Positions 24,575 through 33,123 of a stretch of DNA of 41,345 nt are shown one piece after another (position 1 is the stretch's first letter; each line of letters starts with the position of its first letter). Source of the DNA: Sphingomonadaceae bacterium (lineage in GTDB: Bacteria > Pseudomonadota > Alphaproteobacteria > Sphingomonadales > Sphingomonadaceae); NCBI GenBank assembly GCA_025359425.1, contig JANYGC010000009.1, positions 1 to 41,345 of the forward strand. Reading direction: 5' to 3'. The notes under the pieces are model-generated. The model was given only the letters and a program-made list of their open reading frames with translations. It was not told where the DNA came from and ran no database searches. Position numbers and translations under genes: made by a program.

Positions 24575-25138
24575 CTAGTACGCTTCGATCACCAATTGCA
24601 GCCGCGCCTCGTAGCTGCGGTCGCCGCCGTTGCGATCGGGGTGGAGCGCGCGCACCAGATCGGCATAGCGCATCCTGAGCGCGCGGCGGTCGGCATCGAG
24701 CGGCAAGCCGAGTGTGGACAGAGCCCGGCGCTCCTCAGGCGTGACGAAGCGGCCGTCATCGCGCTGCGCCGGTTTGCTGTCATTGGCCCGCGCGCGCCCG
24801 CTGATCGCTTCGAGCGGATCGGCAAAGTCCGCCCAGCGCGGCGAGCCGTCGATCGCGGCGGTGGGTGAAAAGGCCCGGGTCTGGCGGTCCCAGCCGTGGA
24901 CCGGATGCTGCGCGGCGAGGATTTCATCGCTGCTCATCCCGGCAAACCAGTTGTAGCCCGCGTTGAACTGGCGGACGTGGTCGAGGCAGTACCAGTGGTA
25001 GTCACCGGGTCCATCGAAGCCGGACTGGCGCGGCCCCGGCGCGCGGAACTCGCCCGGCTCGGGGCAGCCGGGGGCATCGCAGCGGCGGCCCTTGTCCGGA
25101 TTGCGGCCATGGAATCGATCGTGCTTCACCCCTTCCAC
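24575..25138 (-). CDS. J-domain protein with N-terminal Cys/His cluster
   Basis: A 187-residue DnaJ-like co-chaperone of the alphaproteobacterial type. The N-terminal segment has C20, C25, C51 and H54 (RCDAPGCPEPGEF and YHWYCLDHV), a likely zinc site. A linker follows, then a C-terminal J domain with HPD at 166-168 (LVRALHPDRNGGDRSYEA). The protein stops at ...LVIEAY, a few residues earlier than usual, with the repeat element 37 bp downstream. It is divergent from bolA (29 bp between starts), the conserved arrangement. In relatives the next genes are cobS and cobT, which are displaced here. It is predicted to stimulate a DnaK ATPase. Confidence 0.88.
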   Translation of the reverse strand: MEGVKHDRFHGRNPDKGRRCDAPGCPEPGEFRAPGPRQSGFDGPGDYHWYCLDHVRQFNAGYNWFAGMSSDEILAAQHPVHGWDRQTRAFSPTAAIDGSPRWADFADPLEAISGRARANDSKPAQRDDGRFVTPEERRALSTLGLPLDADRRALRMRYADLVRALHPDRNGGDRSYEARLQLVIEAY

Positions 25139-25167
25139 ATGGCGACTGATCGGCTAGAAGGGAAGTC

Positions 25168-25440
25168 ATGGCAGGACTTCTCGCACTCGAAATGGAGCAA
25201 CTGCTGACCGCAGCCTTCGCCCCCACCCACCTGGCGGTGATCAACGACAGCGCGCGGCACCACGGCCATGCCGGCGACGACGGCTCGGGCGAATCGCACT
25301 TCACGGTGGAGATCGAGAGCTGCGTCTTTGCGGGGCTTTCGCGGCTCGAACGGCAGCGCATGGTCAACCGTGCGCTGGGTGACATTCCGGGGGCACGGGT
25401 CCACGCTCTGGCGATCAAGGCGAAAGCGCCCGGAGAATGA
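25168..25440 (+). CDS. bolA: BolA family protein
   Basis: A 90-residue BolA-fold protein. The family signature runs FAPTHLAVINDSARHHGHAG and then GESHFTVEIESCVFAGLSRL, followed by RQRMVNRALGDI. BolA proteins pair with monothiol glutaredoxins and help in iron-sulphur cluster handling and iron regulation. ATG 25168 is the likely start (an ATG at 25192 would shorten it by eight residues). The gene is divergent from the J protein and its stop overlaps the NUDIX start (ATGA), the first of a chain of overlaps through 28942. Confidence 0.92.
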   Translation: MAGLLALEMEQLLTAAFAPTHLAVINDSARHHGHAGDDGSGESHFTVEIESCVFAGLSRLERQRMVNRALGDIPGARVHALAIKAKAPGE

Positions 25441-25892
25441 GCGCGCAACCGCCCCGCCGTATCCGTCGTGCTGCGCGAATACTCGTCGAAGCAGACGACG
25501 GGGCAGTGCTGTTGTTCCGCTTCACCCCGTTCGACCGCCCGCCGCTGTGGGCCACCCCTGGCGGTGAATGTGATGCGGGTGAGGATTATGCGACTGCTGC
25601 GTGCCGCGAACTGCTGGAGGAGACCGGCTTGGCGCTCGATCCCGGCCCGGTGATCGCTCAGCGCCAGAATGATTTCATAACTTTCCATGGCGAAGCTGTC
25701 ACAGCACATGAGGCATGGTTTCACGTTCGCGTCGCCGGTCGCAATATCGATACAGCGGGTCACACCGACCATGAGCTGCAAGTGATGCAATCACACCGCT
25801 GGTTTTCCCGCGCCGAGTTGGCCGATTGGCCCGAGACGATCTATCCCGAGGAAATCCTCGCGATCTTGCCACAACAGGGAGAATTTGCATGA
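25437..25892 (+). CDS. NUDIX hydrolase
   Basis: A 151-residue protein with a complete Nudix box at residues 43-65 (G43-x5-E49-x7-R57-E58-x2-E61-E62-x-G64-L65). Such enzymes hydrolyse nucleoside diphosphates linked to another moiety; the substrate cannot be told. ATG 25437 overlaps the bolA stop by 4 bp, and its TGA overlaps the SDR start by 4 bp. The position inside an overlapping gene run suggests joint expression with bolA. Confidence 0.92.
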   Translation: MSAQPPRRIRRAARILVEADDGAVLLFRFTPFDRPPLWATPGGECDAGEDYATAACRELLEETGLALDPGPVIAQRQNDFITFHGEAVTAHEAWFHVRVAGRNIDTAGHTDHELQVMQSHRWFSRAELADWPETIYPEEILAILPQQGEFA

Positions 25893-26704
25893 CATTTGCT
25901 GGACAAGCCGCGTGGATTACCGGGGCTTCATCGGGGATCGGTGCGGCGCTTGCGCGCGCGCTGGCGGCGCAAGGCGCGCGGCTGGTGCTGTCGGGGCGGA
26001 ATGTTGCCGCGCTGGAGGCCGTGGCGGCCGATTGCGGCGAGGCACTGGTGTTGCCGTTCGAGACCACCGACTACACTGCGATTCCTGCTGCTGCGGAGCA
26101 AGCGTGGGATTGGTCGGGCGGGATCGACTTGCTGGTCAACAACGCCGGCATTTCGCAGCGCAGCCTGGCGCAGGAGACGGACTTTGCGGTCTACCAGCAG
26201 ATTATCGCAGTCGACCTGCTCGCGCCGATTGCGCTGACCCAGGCGCTGTTGCCGCGCATGGTGGCGCGCGGATCGGGGCGCATCGCCATGATCTCGAGCA
26301 TCGCGGGCAAGGTCGGGGTGCCGATGCGCACCGCTTATTGCGCCGCCAAGTTCGGTCTTGCCGGATACGGCGATGCGCTGCGTGCCGAGGTCGCGCATCT
26401 GGGCTTGCAGGTGCACAACATCTACCCCGGATCGGTCGCCACCGACGTCTCGCGCAACGCGCTGACTGCTGACGGGGGTAAGCGCGGGGTCAGCGACAAG
26501 GTGATCGACAACGGCATCGCGCCCGCCGTCGCAGTGGAGCAGATGCTGGCCGAAATGCTTGCGGGAGCGCGCGAGATCATCGTCGCCGAGGGCCCAGAGC
26601 TGGCGATGGGCGAGGCGCGCCGCACCCCCGACGCCCTGCTCGACCAGATCGGCGCATTCATGGCGGCGGGTTACGTCAAGCGCATGAACGAGGGCGCCGA
26701 ATGA
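25889..26704 (+). CDS. Short-chain dehydrogenase/reductase
   Basis: A 271-residue classical SDR oxidoreductase. It has the cofactor motif TGASSGIG (11-18), NNAG in the middle, catalytic Ser at about 137 (MISSIAGK) and Y150-x3-K154. The Arg in SGRN at the end of the second strand suggests NADP(H) preference. The substrate is unknown. I chose ATG 25889 because it overlaps the NUDIX stop and fits the family; the frame back to 25826 lies in NUDIX sequence. Its stop overlaps the hydrolase ATG at 26701. Confidence 0.92.
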   Translation: MTFAGQAAWITGASSGIGAALARALAAQGARLVLSGRNVAALEAVAADCGEALVLPFETTDYTAIPAAAEQAWDWSGGIDLLVNNAGISQRSLAQETDFAVYQQIIAVDLLAPIALTQALLPRMVARGSGRIAMISSIAGKVGVPMRTAYCAAKFGLAGYGDALRAEVAHLGLQVHNIYPGSVATDVSRNALTADGGKRGVSDKVIDNGIAPAVAVEQMLAEMLAGAREIIVAEGPELAMGEARRTPDALLDQIGAFMAAGYVKRMNEGAE

Positions 26705-27609
26705 TGGAGCAACAGCGGGTCACGCTGGCGAACGGGATCGAACTCGATGTGGTGGACACCGGGCCGCGCGATGCGCCTGCGCTGATCTTCCTCCACGGCT
26801 TCCCCGACAGCCACCGCACCTGGCGCCACCAGATCGCGCACTTGTCGGGCCAGTTCCGCTGCATCGCCCCCGACCAACGCGGCTATCGCGGCTCGTCCAA
26901 GCCGCTCGGGGTCGAGAATTATACCCCCGACAAGCTGATCGGCGACGTGTTCCTGCTGGCCGATGCGCTGGGGCTCGAAAAGTTCACGATCATCGGCCAC
27001 GATTGGGGCGGCGCGCTGGCCTGGGGAGTCGCGATCACCGGACAGATGAGCGGGCGGGTGACCCGTGCGGTGATCGCCAATGCGCCGCATCCAGTGCTGT
27101 TTCCCGAGCTGCTCTACACCAACCCGGTCCAGCGCGCCGCGAGCCAGTACTTCCGGATCTTTCGCGATCCCGCCAGCGATGCGCTGGTCGAACGGTTCGG
27201 GCTGGGCGGCGTGCTGCTCAAAGCATTCGGCCAGCTGCCCGAAAATGCGCAGATGGAGCCCGAAGAACGCGCCGCCCTGCTGGCCGACTGGGAGGACCGT
27301 GAAGCCGCCATCGCGATGCTGGGCTGGTACCGCGCCAGTCCGGTACAGGTGCTCGGCATGGACGCGCCGTTTGCGCTGCCCGAAGGCTGGCAGCGCTTTG
27401 CCTTGCCGCGCCAGACCATCCCGACGCTGGTGATCTGGGCAATGGACGACATTGCCCTGCCCCCGGCCAACCTCGACGGGCTGGACGAACTGATCGACGA
27501 CCTGACGATTGCGCGCATTCCGGGCGCGGGTCACTTCGTCCAGTGGGAAGCGCCCGCCGCGTTCAACGCCGCGCTCGATGCGTTCCTGGCGCGGACTGCC
27601 GATGGCTGA
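26701..27609 (+). CDS. Alpha/beta hydrolase (epoxide hydrolase-like)
   Basis: A 302-residue alpha/beta hydrolase. The oxyanion segment HGFPDSHRTWRHQ is followed by the nucleophile elbow GHDWGGALAWG with D101 instead of Ser, the mark of epoxide hydrolases and haloalkane dehalogenases. D249 or D250 is the candidate acid, and H278 is in GAGHFVQWE. An aspartate nucleophile fits hydrolysis through an alkyl-enzyme ester. It starts with two ATGs at 26701 and 26704. It is coupled to the SDR before and, by an 8-bp overlap, to the ltrA-like gene after. Confidence 0.9.
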   Translation: MMEQQRVTLANGIELDVVDTGPRDAPALIFLHGFPDSHRTWRHQIAHLSGQFRCIAPDQRGYRGSSKPLGVENYTPDKLIGDVFLLADALGLEKFTIIGHDWGGALAWGVAITGQMSGRVTRAVIANAPHPVLFPELLYTNPVQRAASQYFRIFRDPASDALVERFGLGGVLLKAFGQLPENAQMEPEERAALLADWEDREAAIAMLGWYRASPVQVLGMDAPFALPEGWQRFALPRQTIPTLVIWAMDDIALPPANLDGLDELIDDLTIARIPGAGHFVQWEAPAAFNAALDAFLARTADG

Positions 27610-28942
27610 AGCCCCGCGCAGACCGGGCGGGATCGGCGCGGCGATTGCGGCGGCCGAGGCCAAGGCGCGCCGCTCGCTGCTGCGCAACCACAACGGCGGC
27701 TATGCGGCGGTCAGCAATCTCGAGCTGTTCTTCGACCTGATCTTCGTCTTTGCAGTAACCCAATTATCGCACTTCCTGCTCGCCGACCTCAGCCTGCCCG
27801 GCGCGTTCAAGACCGGGCTGCTGTTCCTGGCGGTGTGGTGGGCGTGGATGTTCACCACCTGGGTGACCAACTGGATCGATCCCGACCGCGCGCCCAACCG
27901 GCTGATGCTCGGCGCGGTGATGCTCGGCAGCCTGATCATGTCCGCCGCGGTGCCGGGCGCGTTCGGCGCGAGCGGGCTGGCCTTTGCGGTCAGCTATATC
28001 GCGATCCAGATCGGCCGCAGTTTCTACGTCAGCCGGGTGATGGCGCGCGAGAATGATGGCCAGGGGCGCAACCTGCTGCGCGTCACCATCTGGTTCGCCG
28101 CCACCGCGCCGCTGTGGCTGTGGGGCGCATTGCAGGACAGCGTGGCGGTGCGCTGCGCGCTGTGGCTGCTCGCGCTGGGGATCGAATATGCGGGGCCCGT
28201 GGCGTTCTTCCCGGTCCCCCGGCTCGGCCGGTCACAGCCCGACGATTGGGTCATTTCGGGCAGCCACATGGCCGAACGCTGCGGACTGTTCATTATCATC
28301 GCGCTGGGCGAAGGGCTGATCATTACGGGCGCGACCTATGCCGCCGCACGGGCCCAGCCGGGGCTCGACCTGGCGCTGCTCAACGCTTTTGCCGGTTCGT
28401 TCGCGATGTGGTGGCTCTATTTCGATATGGGTGCGCGGCGCGGCGCGCGGCATATCCAGAACCACGCGGTCCCCGGCCTGATCGCGCGGCAAGCGTTCAC
28501 CTATTGGCATATTCCGATCGTCGCCGGGATCATCGTGCTCGCGGTGGCCGACGAACTGGTAATGAGCCATCCCTATGAGGGCGTCCACGGCGAGTTCGTC
28601 GCGGTGGTATTCGGCGGGACCGCCCTGTTCATCGGCGGGCTGGCGGGGTTCAAGCGAATTTCAAGCGGCCAGCCGTGGTATCCCGCCAGCCACGTTTACG
28701 GGCTTGGCCTGGCCGTGCTGCTCGCCGCGTGGGGCTTTTTCCTCCACCCGCCGGGACTGGTGCTGTTCACCGCCACCACGCTGTTGTTCATCGCCATCGC
28801 GGTGTGGGAATGGGGCAGCTTCCACGGCGGCTGGCTGGAGGGGATGGAGCGCCGCGAATGGCGGCTGGGGACGTATTTGCGCACGCGGACCGACAAGCGC
28901 CGGGCCGCGCGGCTGGCAAATGAGGCGGCGACGCGGGAGTAA
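27602..28942 (+). CDS. LtrA-family (low temperature requirement A) membrane protein
   Basis: A 446-residue polytopic membrane protein with about ten hydrophobic helices. The family hallmarks are near the N-terminus: SNLELFFDLIFVFAVTQLSH, and later ERCGLFIIIALGEGLIITGA. LtrA was first linked to growth of Listeria at low temperature; its biochemical role is unknown. ATG 27602 overlaps the hydrolase stop by 8 bp and starts MAEAPRRPGG; a frame back to 27509 lies in hydrolase sequence. It is the last gene of the bolA-headed overlapping run and is followed by an inverted repeat. Confidence 0.9.
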   Translation: MAEAPRRPGGIGAAIAAAEAKARRSLLRNHNGGYAAVSNLELFFDLIFVFAVTQLSHFLLADLSLPGAFKTGLLFLAVWWAWMFTTWVTNWIDPDRAPNRLMLGAVMLGSLIMSAAVPGAFGASGLAFAVSYIAIQIGRSFYVSRVMARENDGQGRNLLRVTIWFAATAPLWLWGALQDSVAVRCALWLLALGIEYAGPVAFFPVPRLGRSQPDDWVISGSHMAERCGLFIIIALGEGLIITGATYAAARAQPGLDLALLNAFAGSFAMWWLYFDMGARRGARHIQNHAVPGLIARQAFTYWHIPIVAGIIVLAVADELVMSHPYEGVHGEFVAVVFGGTALFIGGLAGFKRISSGQPWYPASHVYGLGLAVLLAAWGFFLHPPGLVLFTATTLLFIAIAVWEWGSFHGGWLEGMERREWRLGTYLRTRTDKRRAARLANEAATRE

Positions 28943-28948
28943 ATTGCC

Positions 28949-29097
28949 AATTCCTCCCCGATCGGGGGAGGTGGCAGCCCCCATTCGACATGCTCAGGGT
29001 AAACCACGCCGCTGGCGTGGGGCTGACGGTGGGGGCATGTCGATAAGCCCCCACCGCCTCGCTCCGCTCGGCACCTCCCCCAGCGGGGGAGGATTTC
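28949..29097. repeat. 149-bp inverted repeat element with CCTCCCC-type ends, copy 2
   Basis: The left end AATTCCTCCCCGATCGGGGG (from 28949, then AGGTGGCAGCCC) and the right end (29072-29097, CACCTCCCCCAGCGGGGGAG then GATTTC) are inverted copies, each a small hairpin. The inner part includes GACGGTGGGGG. It lies between convergent ltrA-like and DUF2332 genes and ends inside the DUF2332 stop codon. It shares its plan with 24418-24537. Confidence 0.85.
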
Positions 29098-30178
29098 AGA
29101 CCAGCCACTCGATACTCGCGCCATGCGGATGCGCGCGGGCGAGCAGGTGCGGTTCGCCGCCGCCCGGCCAATACCGCACCGTCATCTCGTGCACGTGGAG
29201 CACCCGGTTGGCCTCGAGCGAAATCCACGCCAGCGGACGTTCTGCCGTCGCCCGCGCGCCGGCCGCCTCCAGCGCTGCGGTCACCCGGGCCTGCTGCTCC
29301 TCGGGGACATATTGCCACACGATCGAATGCATCAGCACGCGGGTGATCCCGGCTTCCTGCGGATTTGCGAGCTCAGCCTCGACAAAGTCGGCGGCGTTCA
29401 TCTCCACCAGGTCGGGCGGCGACTTGCCTGCCTCAACCACCGCCGCCGCCATTCGCTCGAACCGCACGGTGTGCTCGGGCCAGATGTAAGCCGTGAGCCG
29501 CAGCGCCTGCGCGGGGTCGGTCAGGTCGACCGGCGCGACGTCGCAGCCTTTGGTGCTGGCGATCTCGATCGCGCGATCAGGCGGCGCATTGCCCTGCCAT
29601 TCCGGCTCGAACCGCATCGCCCCCGGCTCCGGCCCGACCTGCACCCCGGCCAGGTCATAGTGATACCGCGCCAGCATCAGGTTGATCCCCGCGCTCGACC
29701 CGATCTCAAGACACTGGAAACGCGGCGGCAATCCCTGTTCGGCCAGCCACAGCATCGCCGCGATGAAATTGGCCGAGCGTCCGGCCTCATTGGTCTGCGG
29801 CGGGCCATCGAGCCAAGGGAGCAGTTCGGCCTCGTGGCGGCGGATTGCGGCTGCGACGATTGCGGCGTCATCGACGCCCGCTTGATCGGTGTAGATCGCT
29901 TCGAGCTGCGGTTCTGCCCCGTTGAGCCGCAGCGCGTGAATTCCGCCCGCCAACCGCAACGGCAGTGCATCGGCAAGCGGCGCGCCCGGCCAGGCGCGCA
30001 CGGTATCGAGCAGTTTTCCGGGCTCATCCCGCTCCAGCAAATCGCGCAGCGCCGCCACGATCCGCGCCGTAACCGTCGCGCCAGCCATTGTGCAATAGGC
30101 CACCTGGTTGTCGAACGCCTTGACCACGATCTCCGCGCCCTTGGCGTTGATATCGATGAATTGGTACGTCTCGGCCAT
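29096..30178 (-). CDS. DUF2332 family protein
   Basis: A 360-residue protein of the DUF2332 family, function not established. A central glycine-rich segment FQCLEIGSSAGINLMLARYH resembles the nucleotide-binding motif I of AdoMet-dependent methyltransferases, and HSIVWQYVPEEQQARV comes later. A Rossmann-like methyltransferase fold is plausible but not proven. The start ATG is at 30176-30178, divergent from hisG with only 40 bp between starts. Its 3' end is bordered by the inverted repeat. Confidence 0.85.
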   Translation of the reverse strand: MAETYQFIDINAKGAEIVVKAFDNQVAYCTMAGATVTARIVAALRDLLERDEPGKLLDTVRAWPGAPLADALPLRLAGGIHALRLNGAEPQLEAIYTDQAGVDDAAIVAAAIRRHEAELLPWLDGPPQTNEAGRSANFIAAMLWLAEQGLPPRFQCLEIGSSAGINLMLARYHYDLAGVQVGPEPGAMRFEPEWQGNAPPDRAIEIASTKGCDVAPVDLTDPAQALRLTAYIWPEHTVRFERMAAAVVEAGKSPPDLVEMNAADFVEAELANPQEAGITRVLMHSIVWQYVPEEQQARVTAALEAAGARATAERPLAWISLEANRVLHVHEMTVRYWPGGGEPHLLARAHPHGASIEWLV

Positions 30179-30218
30179 CCTTGCCCTTTCCCGCCTGCCC
30201 GCCTAATGCGCGCCAGCT

Positions 30219-30875
30219 ATGTCCAAACCGTTGATCTTCGCCGTGCCCAAGGGCCGCATCCTTGACGAGGCGCTGCCGCTGATGGCGCGTGCCGGAGTGG
30301 TGCCCGAAGCCGCCTTTCACGACAAGAGCAACCGCGCGCTGTCGTTCGCCTGTGAGGGCAGCGACATGCAGATCATCCGCGTGCGCGCGTTCGATGTGGC
30401 GACTTTTGTGGCGCATGGCGCGGCCTCGGTGGGGATCGTCGGCTCCGACGTGGTCGAGGAATTCGCCTACGCCGACCTTTATGCGCCGGTCGATCTCGCC
30501 ATCGGGCATTGCCGCTTGTCGCTGGCCCAACCAGCCGGACAAGCCCAGGGCGGCTCGCATTCGAGCCATCTGCGCGTTGCCAGCAAGTACCCCAACCTGA
30601 CCCGGCGCTATTTCGAGCGACAGGGCGTGCAGGCCGAAGTGGTCAAGCTGAGCGGTGCGATGGAACTCGCCCCCGGGCTGGGCCTCGCCAGCCGGATCGT
30701 CGATCTGGTGTCCTCGGGCCAGACGCTCAAGGACAATGGGCTGGTCGAGGATGCGGTGATCCTGCAAGTGTCGGCACGGCTGATCGTCAACCGCGCCGCG
30801 CTGAAGACCGACGAGCGCGTGGCCGCGCTGGTCGATAGGTTCCGCGCGCTGGTGGCGCAGGAAAAGGCAGCCTGA
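30219..30875 (+). CDS. hisG: ATP phosphoribosyltransferase, short form
   Basis: A 218-residue enzyme joining ATP and PRPP in the first step of histidine biosynthesis. It starts [20 protein letters not shown], has the PRPP-binding-type segment [19 protein letters not shown], and lacks the C-terminal regulatory domain of the 300-residue form. Short HisG needs the HisZ subunit for activity and histidine feedback; hisZ is not in the window. Its TGA overlaps the hisD ATG (TGATG). No attenuator leader peptide is visible in the 40-bp gap before it. Confidence 0.95.
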   Translation: MSKPLIFAVPKGRILDEALPLMARAGVVPEAAFHDKSNRALSFACEGSDMQIIRVRAFDVATFVAHGAASVGIVGSDVVEEFAYADLYAPVDLAIGHCRLSLAQPAGQAQGGSHSSHLRVASKYPNLTRRYFERQGVQAEVVKLSGAMELAPGLGLASRIVDLVSSGQTLKDNGLVEDAVILQVSARLIVNRAALKTDERVAALVDRFRALVAQEKAA

Positions 30876-32167
30876 TGCTGCGGCTCAACACCCGCGACCC
30901 CGGCTTTGCCGCTGCCTTCGCGCGGCTGGTCGCCGACCGCCGCGAGAGCGATGACGGGGTCGCGCGCGATGTCTCGATCATCATCGAAGACGTCCGGCGG
31001 CGCGGCGATGCGGCCTTGGCCGAGCTGACCTTGCGGCATGATCAGTATGCGCTGACCGACGACGCAGACTGGTCGATCGGCGCGGAGCAATGCCGCGAAG
31101 CGTTCGACGCGCTGAAACCCGATCTGCGCGCCGCGCTCGAACTGGCGGCGCAGCGGATCCGCGCCTTCCACGAACAGCAGCTGCCCAAGAACCGCGACGA
31201 AACCGACGATGCCGGGGTCCGGCTCGGCTCGCGCTGGCGCGCGGTCGATGCGGCCGGGCTGTATGTTCCGGGCGGCCGCGCGGCCTATCCCTCCTCGCTG
31301 CTGATGAACGCGATTCCCGCCAAGGTCGCCGGAGTCGAGCGGCTGGCGGTGGTGACGCCCTCGCCCAAAGGCCAGCTCAACCCGCTGGTGCTCGCCGCAG
31401 CGCACCTTGCGGGCGTCGATGAACTGTGGCGCGTCGGCGGCGCGCAGGCGGTGGCCGCGCTGGCTTATGGGACCGAGCGGATCAAGCCGGTCGACGTGAT
31501 CACCGGCCCGGGCAACGCCTGGGTCGCGGAAGCCAAGCGGCAGCTGTTCGGCGTAGTCGGGATCGACATGGTCGCGGGCCCCAGCGAAATCCTGCTGATC
31601 GCCGACGGCCAGACCGATCCTGAATGGGCTGCTGCCGATCTGCTCAGCCAGGCCGAGCACGACCCCGCCGCGCAATCGATCCTGATTACCGACGATGCCG
31701 TGTTTGCCGACAGTGTGGCCGACCGGATCGGAGTCGAACTGGCGATGCTGCCGAGCGCGCGGGTGGCGAGCGAAAGCTGGAACACGCACGGCGTGATTAT
31801 CGAAGTGGCGAGCCTCGATGAAGCCCCGGCGCTGGCCAACGCGCTCGCAGCGGAACACGTCCAGCTCTCGGTCGACAAGCCCGAAAAGCTGTTCAAGCAA
31901 ATCCGCCATGCCGGGTCGGTATTCCTCGGGCGGCTGACCCCCGAAGCGATCGGCGACTATGTCGCCGGACCCAACCATGTGCTCCCCACCGGGCGCCGCG
32001 CGCGCTTTGCCTCGGGGCTGTCGGTGCTCGATTTCATGAAGCGCACCAGCTTCATCCAGCTTGACGAAGCAGCGCTCAAAGCCATCGGCCCGGCCGCGAT
32101 CCAGTTGGCCGAAGCCGAAGGGCTCCCCGCGCATGCGCGCTCGATCGAAGTGAGGCTGGGAATATGA
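30875..32167 (+). CDS. hisD: Histidinol dehydrogenase
   Basis: A 430-residue zinc enzyme that oxidises L-histidinol to L-histidine with two NAD. The zinc-site residues fall at Q259, H262, D361 and H420, practically the same numbering as the E. coli enzyme. Signature segments are AGLYVPGGRAAYPSSLLMNA and DLLSQAEHDPAAQSILIT. It is coupled to hisG (TGATG) and to nusB (4-bp ATGA overlap at 32164). The long frame on the opposite strand is a shadow. Confidence 0.97.
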   Translation: MLRLNTRDPGFAAAFARLVADRRESDDGVARDVSIIIEDVRRRGDAALAELTLRHDQYALTDDADWSIGAEQCREAFDALKPDLRAALELAAQRIRAFHEQQLPKNRDETDDAGVRLGSRWRAVDAAGLYVPGGRAAYPSSLLMNAIPAKVAGVERLAVVTPSPKGQLNPLVLAAAHLAGVDELWRVGGAQAVAALAYGTERIKPVDVITGPGNAWVAEAKRQLFGVVGIDMVAGPSEILLIADGQTDPEWAAADLLSQAEHDPAAQSILITDDAVFADSVADRIGVELAMLPSARVASESWNTHGVIIEVASLDEAPALANALAAEHVQLSVDKPEKLFKQIRHAGSVFLGRLTPEAIGDYVAGPNHVLPTGRRARFASGLSVLDFMKRTSFIQLDEAALKAIGPAAIQLAEAEGLPAHARSIEVRLGI

Positions 32168-32607
32168 AAGCGCGTTCGAAAGCCCGCTCGGCAGCCCGGC
32201 TCGCCGCGGTCCAGGCGCTCTACCAGCTCGACATGGAAGCAACGCCGCTGGCCAAGCTGCTCGACGAATTCCACCAGCACCGGCTCGGCGCCGAAATCGA
32301 AGGCGATCAGTACGCCGAAGCCGAAACCGCCTTCTTCGACGACATCGTGCAGGGCGTCAGCGCCCGCCAGGACGAGATCGATGAACTGCTGGCCGGCAAG
32401 CTCGCTGCGGGCTGGAAGATCGAACGGCTCGACAAGACGATGCTTCAGGTCCTGCGCGCCGGGATCTTCGAACTCCTCGCCCGCGCCGATGTGCCGACCG
32501 CCAGCGTCATCACCGAATACGTCGACGTCGCTCACGCCTTCTTCGAACCGCGCGAGGCGAAGTTCGTCAACGGCTTGCTCGATGCGGTGGCGAAAGTGGT
32601 GCGGTAA
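32164..32607 (+). CDS. nusB: Transcription antitermination protein NusB
   Basis: A 147-residue all-alpha protein that binds boxA RNA with NusE (S10) for antitermination of rRNA operons. It has an N-terminal basic segment, SAARLAAVQALYQLDMEATP, and the C-terminal signature ASVITEYVDVAHAFFEPREA then KFVNGLLDAVAK. It overlaps hisD by 4 bp. In many alphaproteobacteria thiL follows directly; here the DUF559 element is inserted only 4 bp after the stop. Confidence 0.95.
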   Translation: MKARSKARSAARLAAVQALYQLDMEATPLAKLLDEFHQHRLGAEIEGDQYAEAETAFFDDIVQGVSARQDEIDELLAGKLAAGWKIERLDKTMLQVLRAGIFELLARADVPTASVITEYVDVAHAFFEPREAKFVNGLLDAVAKVVR

Positions 32608-32611
32608 CACT

Positions 32612-33123
32612 TTCTTCCCCCTCGATGGGGGAAGGATACGCAGACTTGGTCGCAAAGCGACCTAGTCGCAGTTGGATGGGGGTGATCTCTCGTCTAGGTG
32701 TGACCCAAATGAAAAAGCATCCGCCTCCAACTTCGATATTGCGCGCCCGCCAATTGCGCCGGAATGCGACCGATGCCGAGCGTTCAATGAAGCGGCTGCT
32801 CAAGGAATGTTTCCCGAACGCTCGGTTCCGATTTCAGGTTCCGATCCGACATTACATTGCAGACTTCGCCAGTCACCGTGCGAAAGTCGTGATTGAGATT
32901 GATGGCGGTCAGCACTTGGCGGCAGGCGATGCCGATCGGAGCGCCTTGATCGAGGCAGAAGGCTATCGCATTATCCGGTTCTGGAACAACGAGGTGCTGG
33001 AAAATGGCACCGGCTGCGTGACCCGGTTGGGTCAATTCATGGAGCTAGACCACCCCCATCCAGCTGCGACTAGGCAACTAGTTGCCAAGTCTTCGCATCC
33101 TTCCCCCATCAAGGGGCAAGAAG
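32612..33123. mobile_element. DUF559-carrying element with ~77-bp terminal inverted repeats
   Basis: Left arm 32612-32688 and right arm 33046-33123 are inverted copies matching over nearly their whole length (for example TTGATGGGGGAAGGATGCGA against TCGATGGGGGAAGGATACGC, then AGACTTGG, CCTAGTCGCAG and TGGATGGGGGTG). Each outer end forms a CCCC/GGGG mini-hairpin. Between them is one DUF559 gene. The element sits between nusB and thiL, which are usually adjacent. No target duplication is obvious. The inverted repeats are seen directly; mobility is inferred. Confidence 0.7.
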
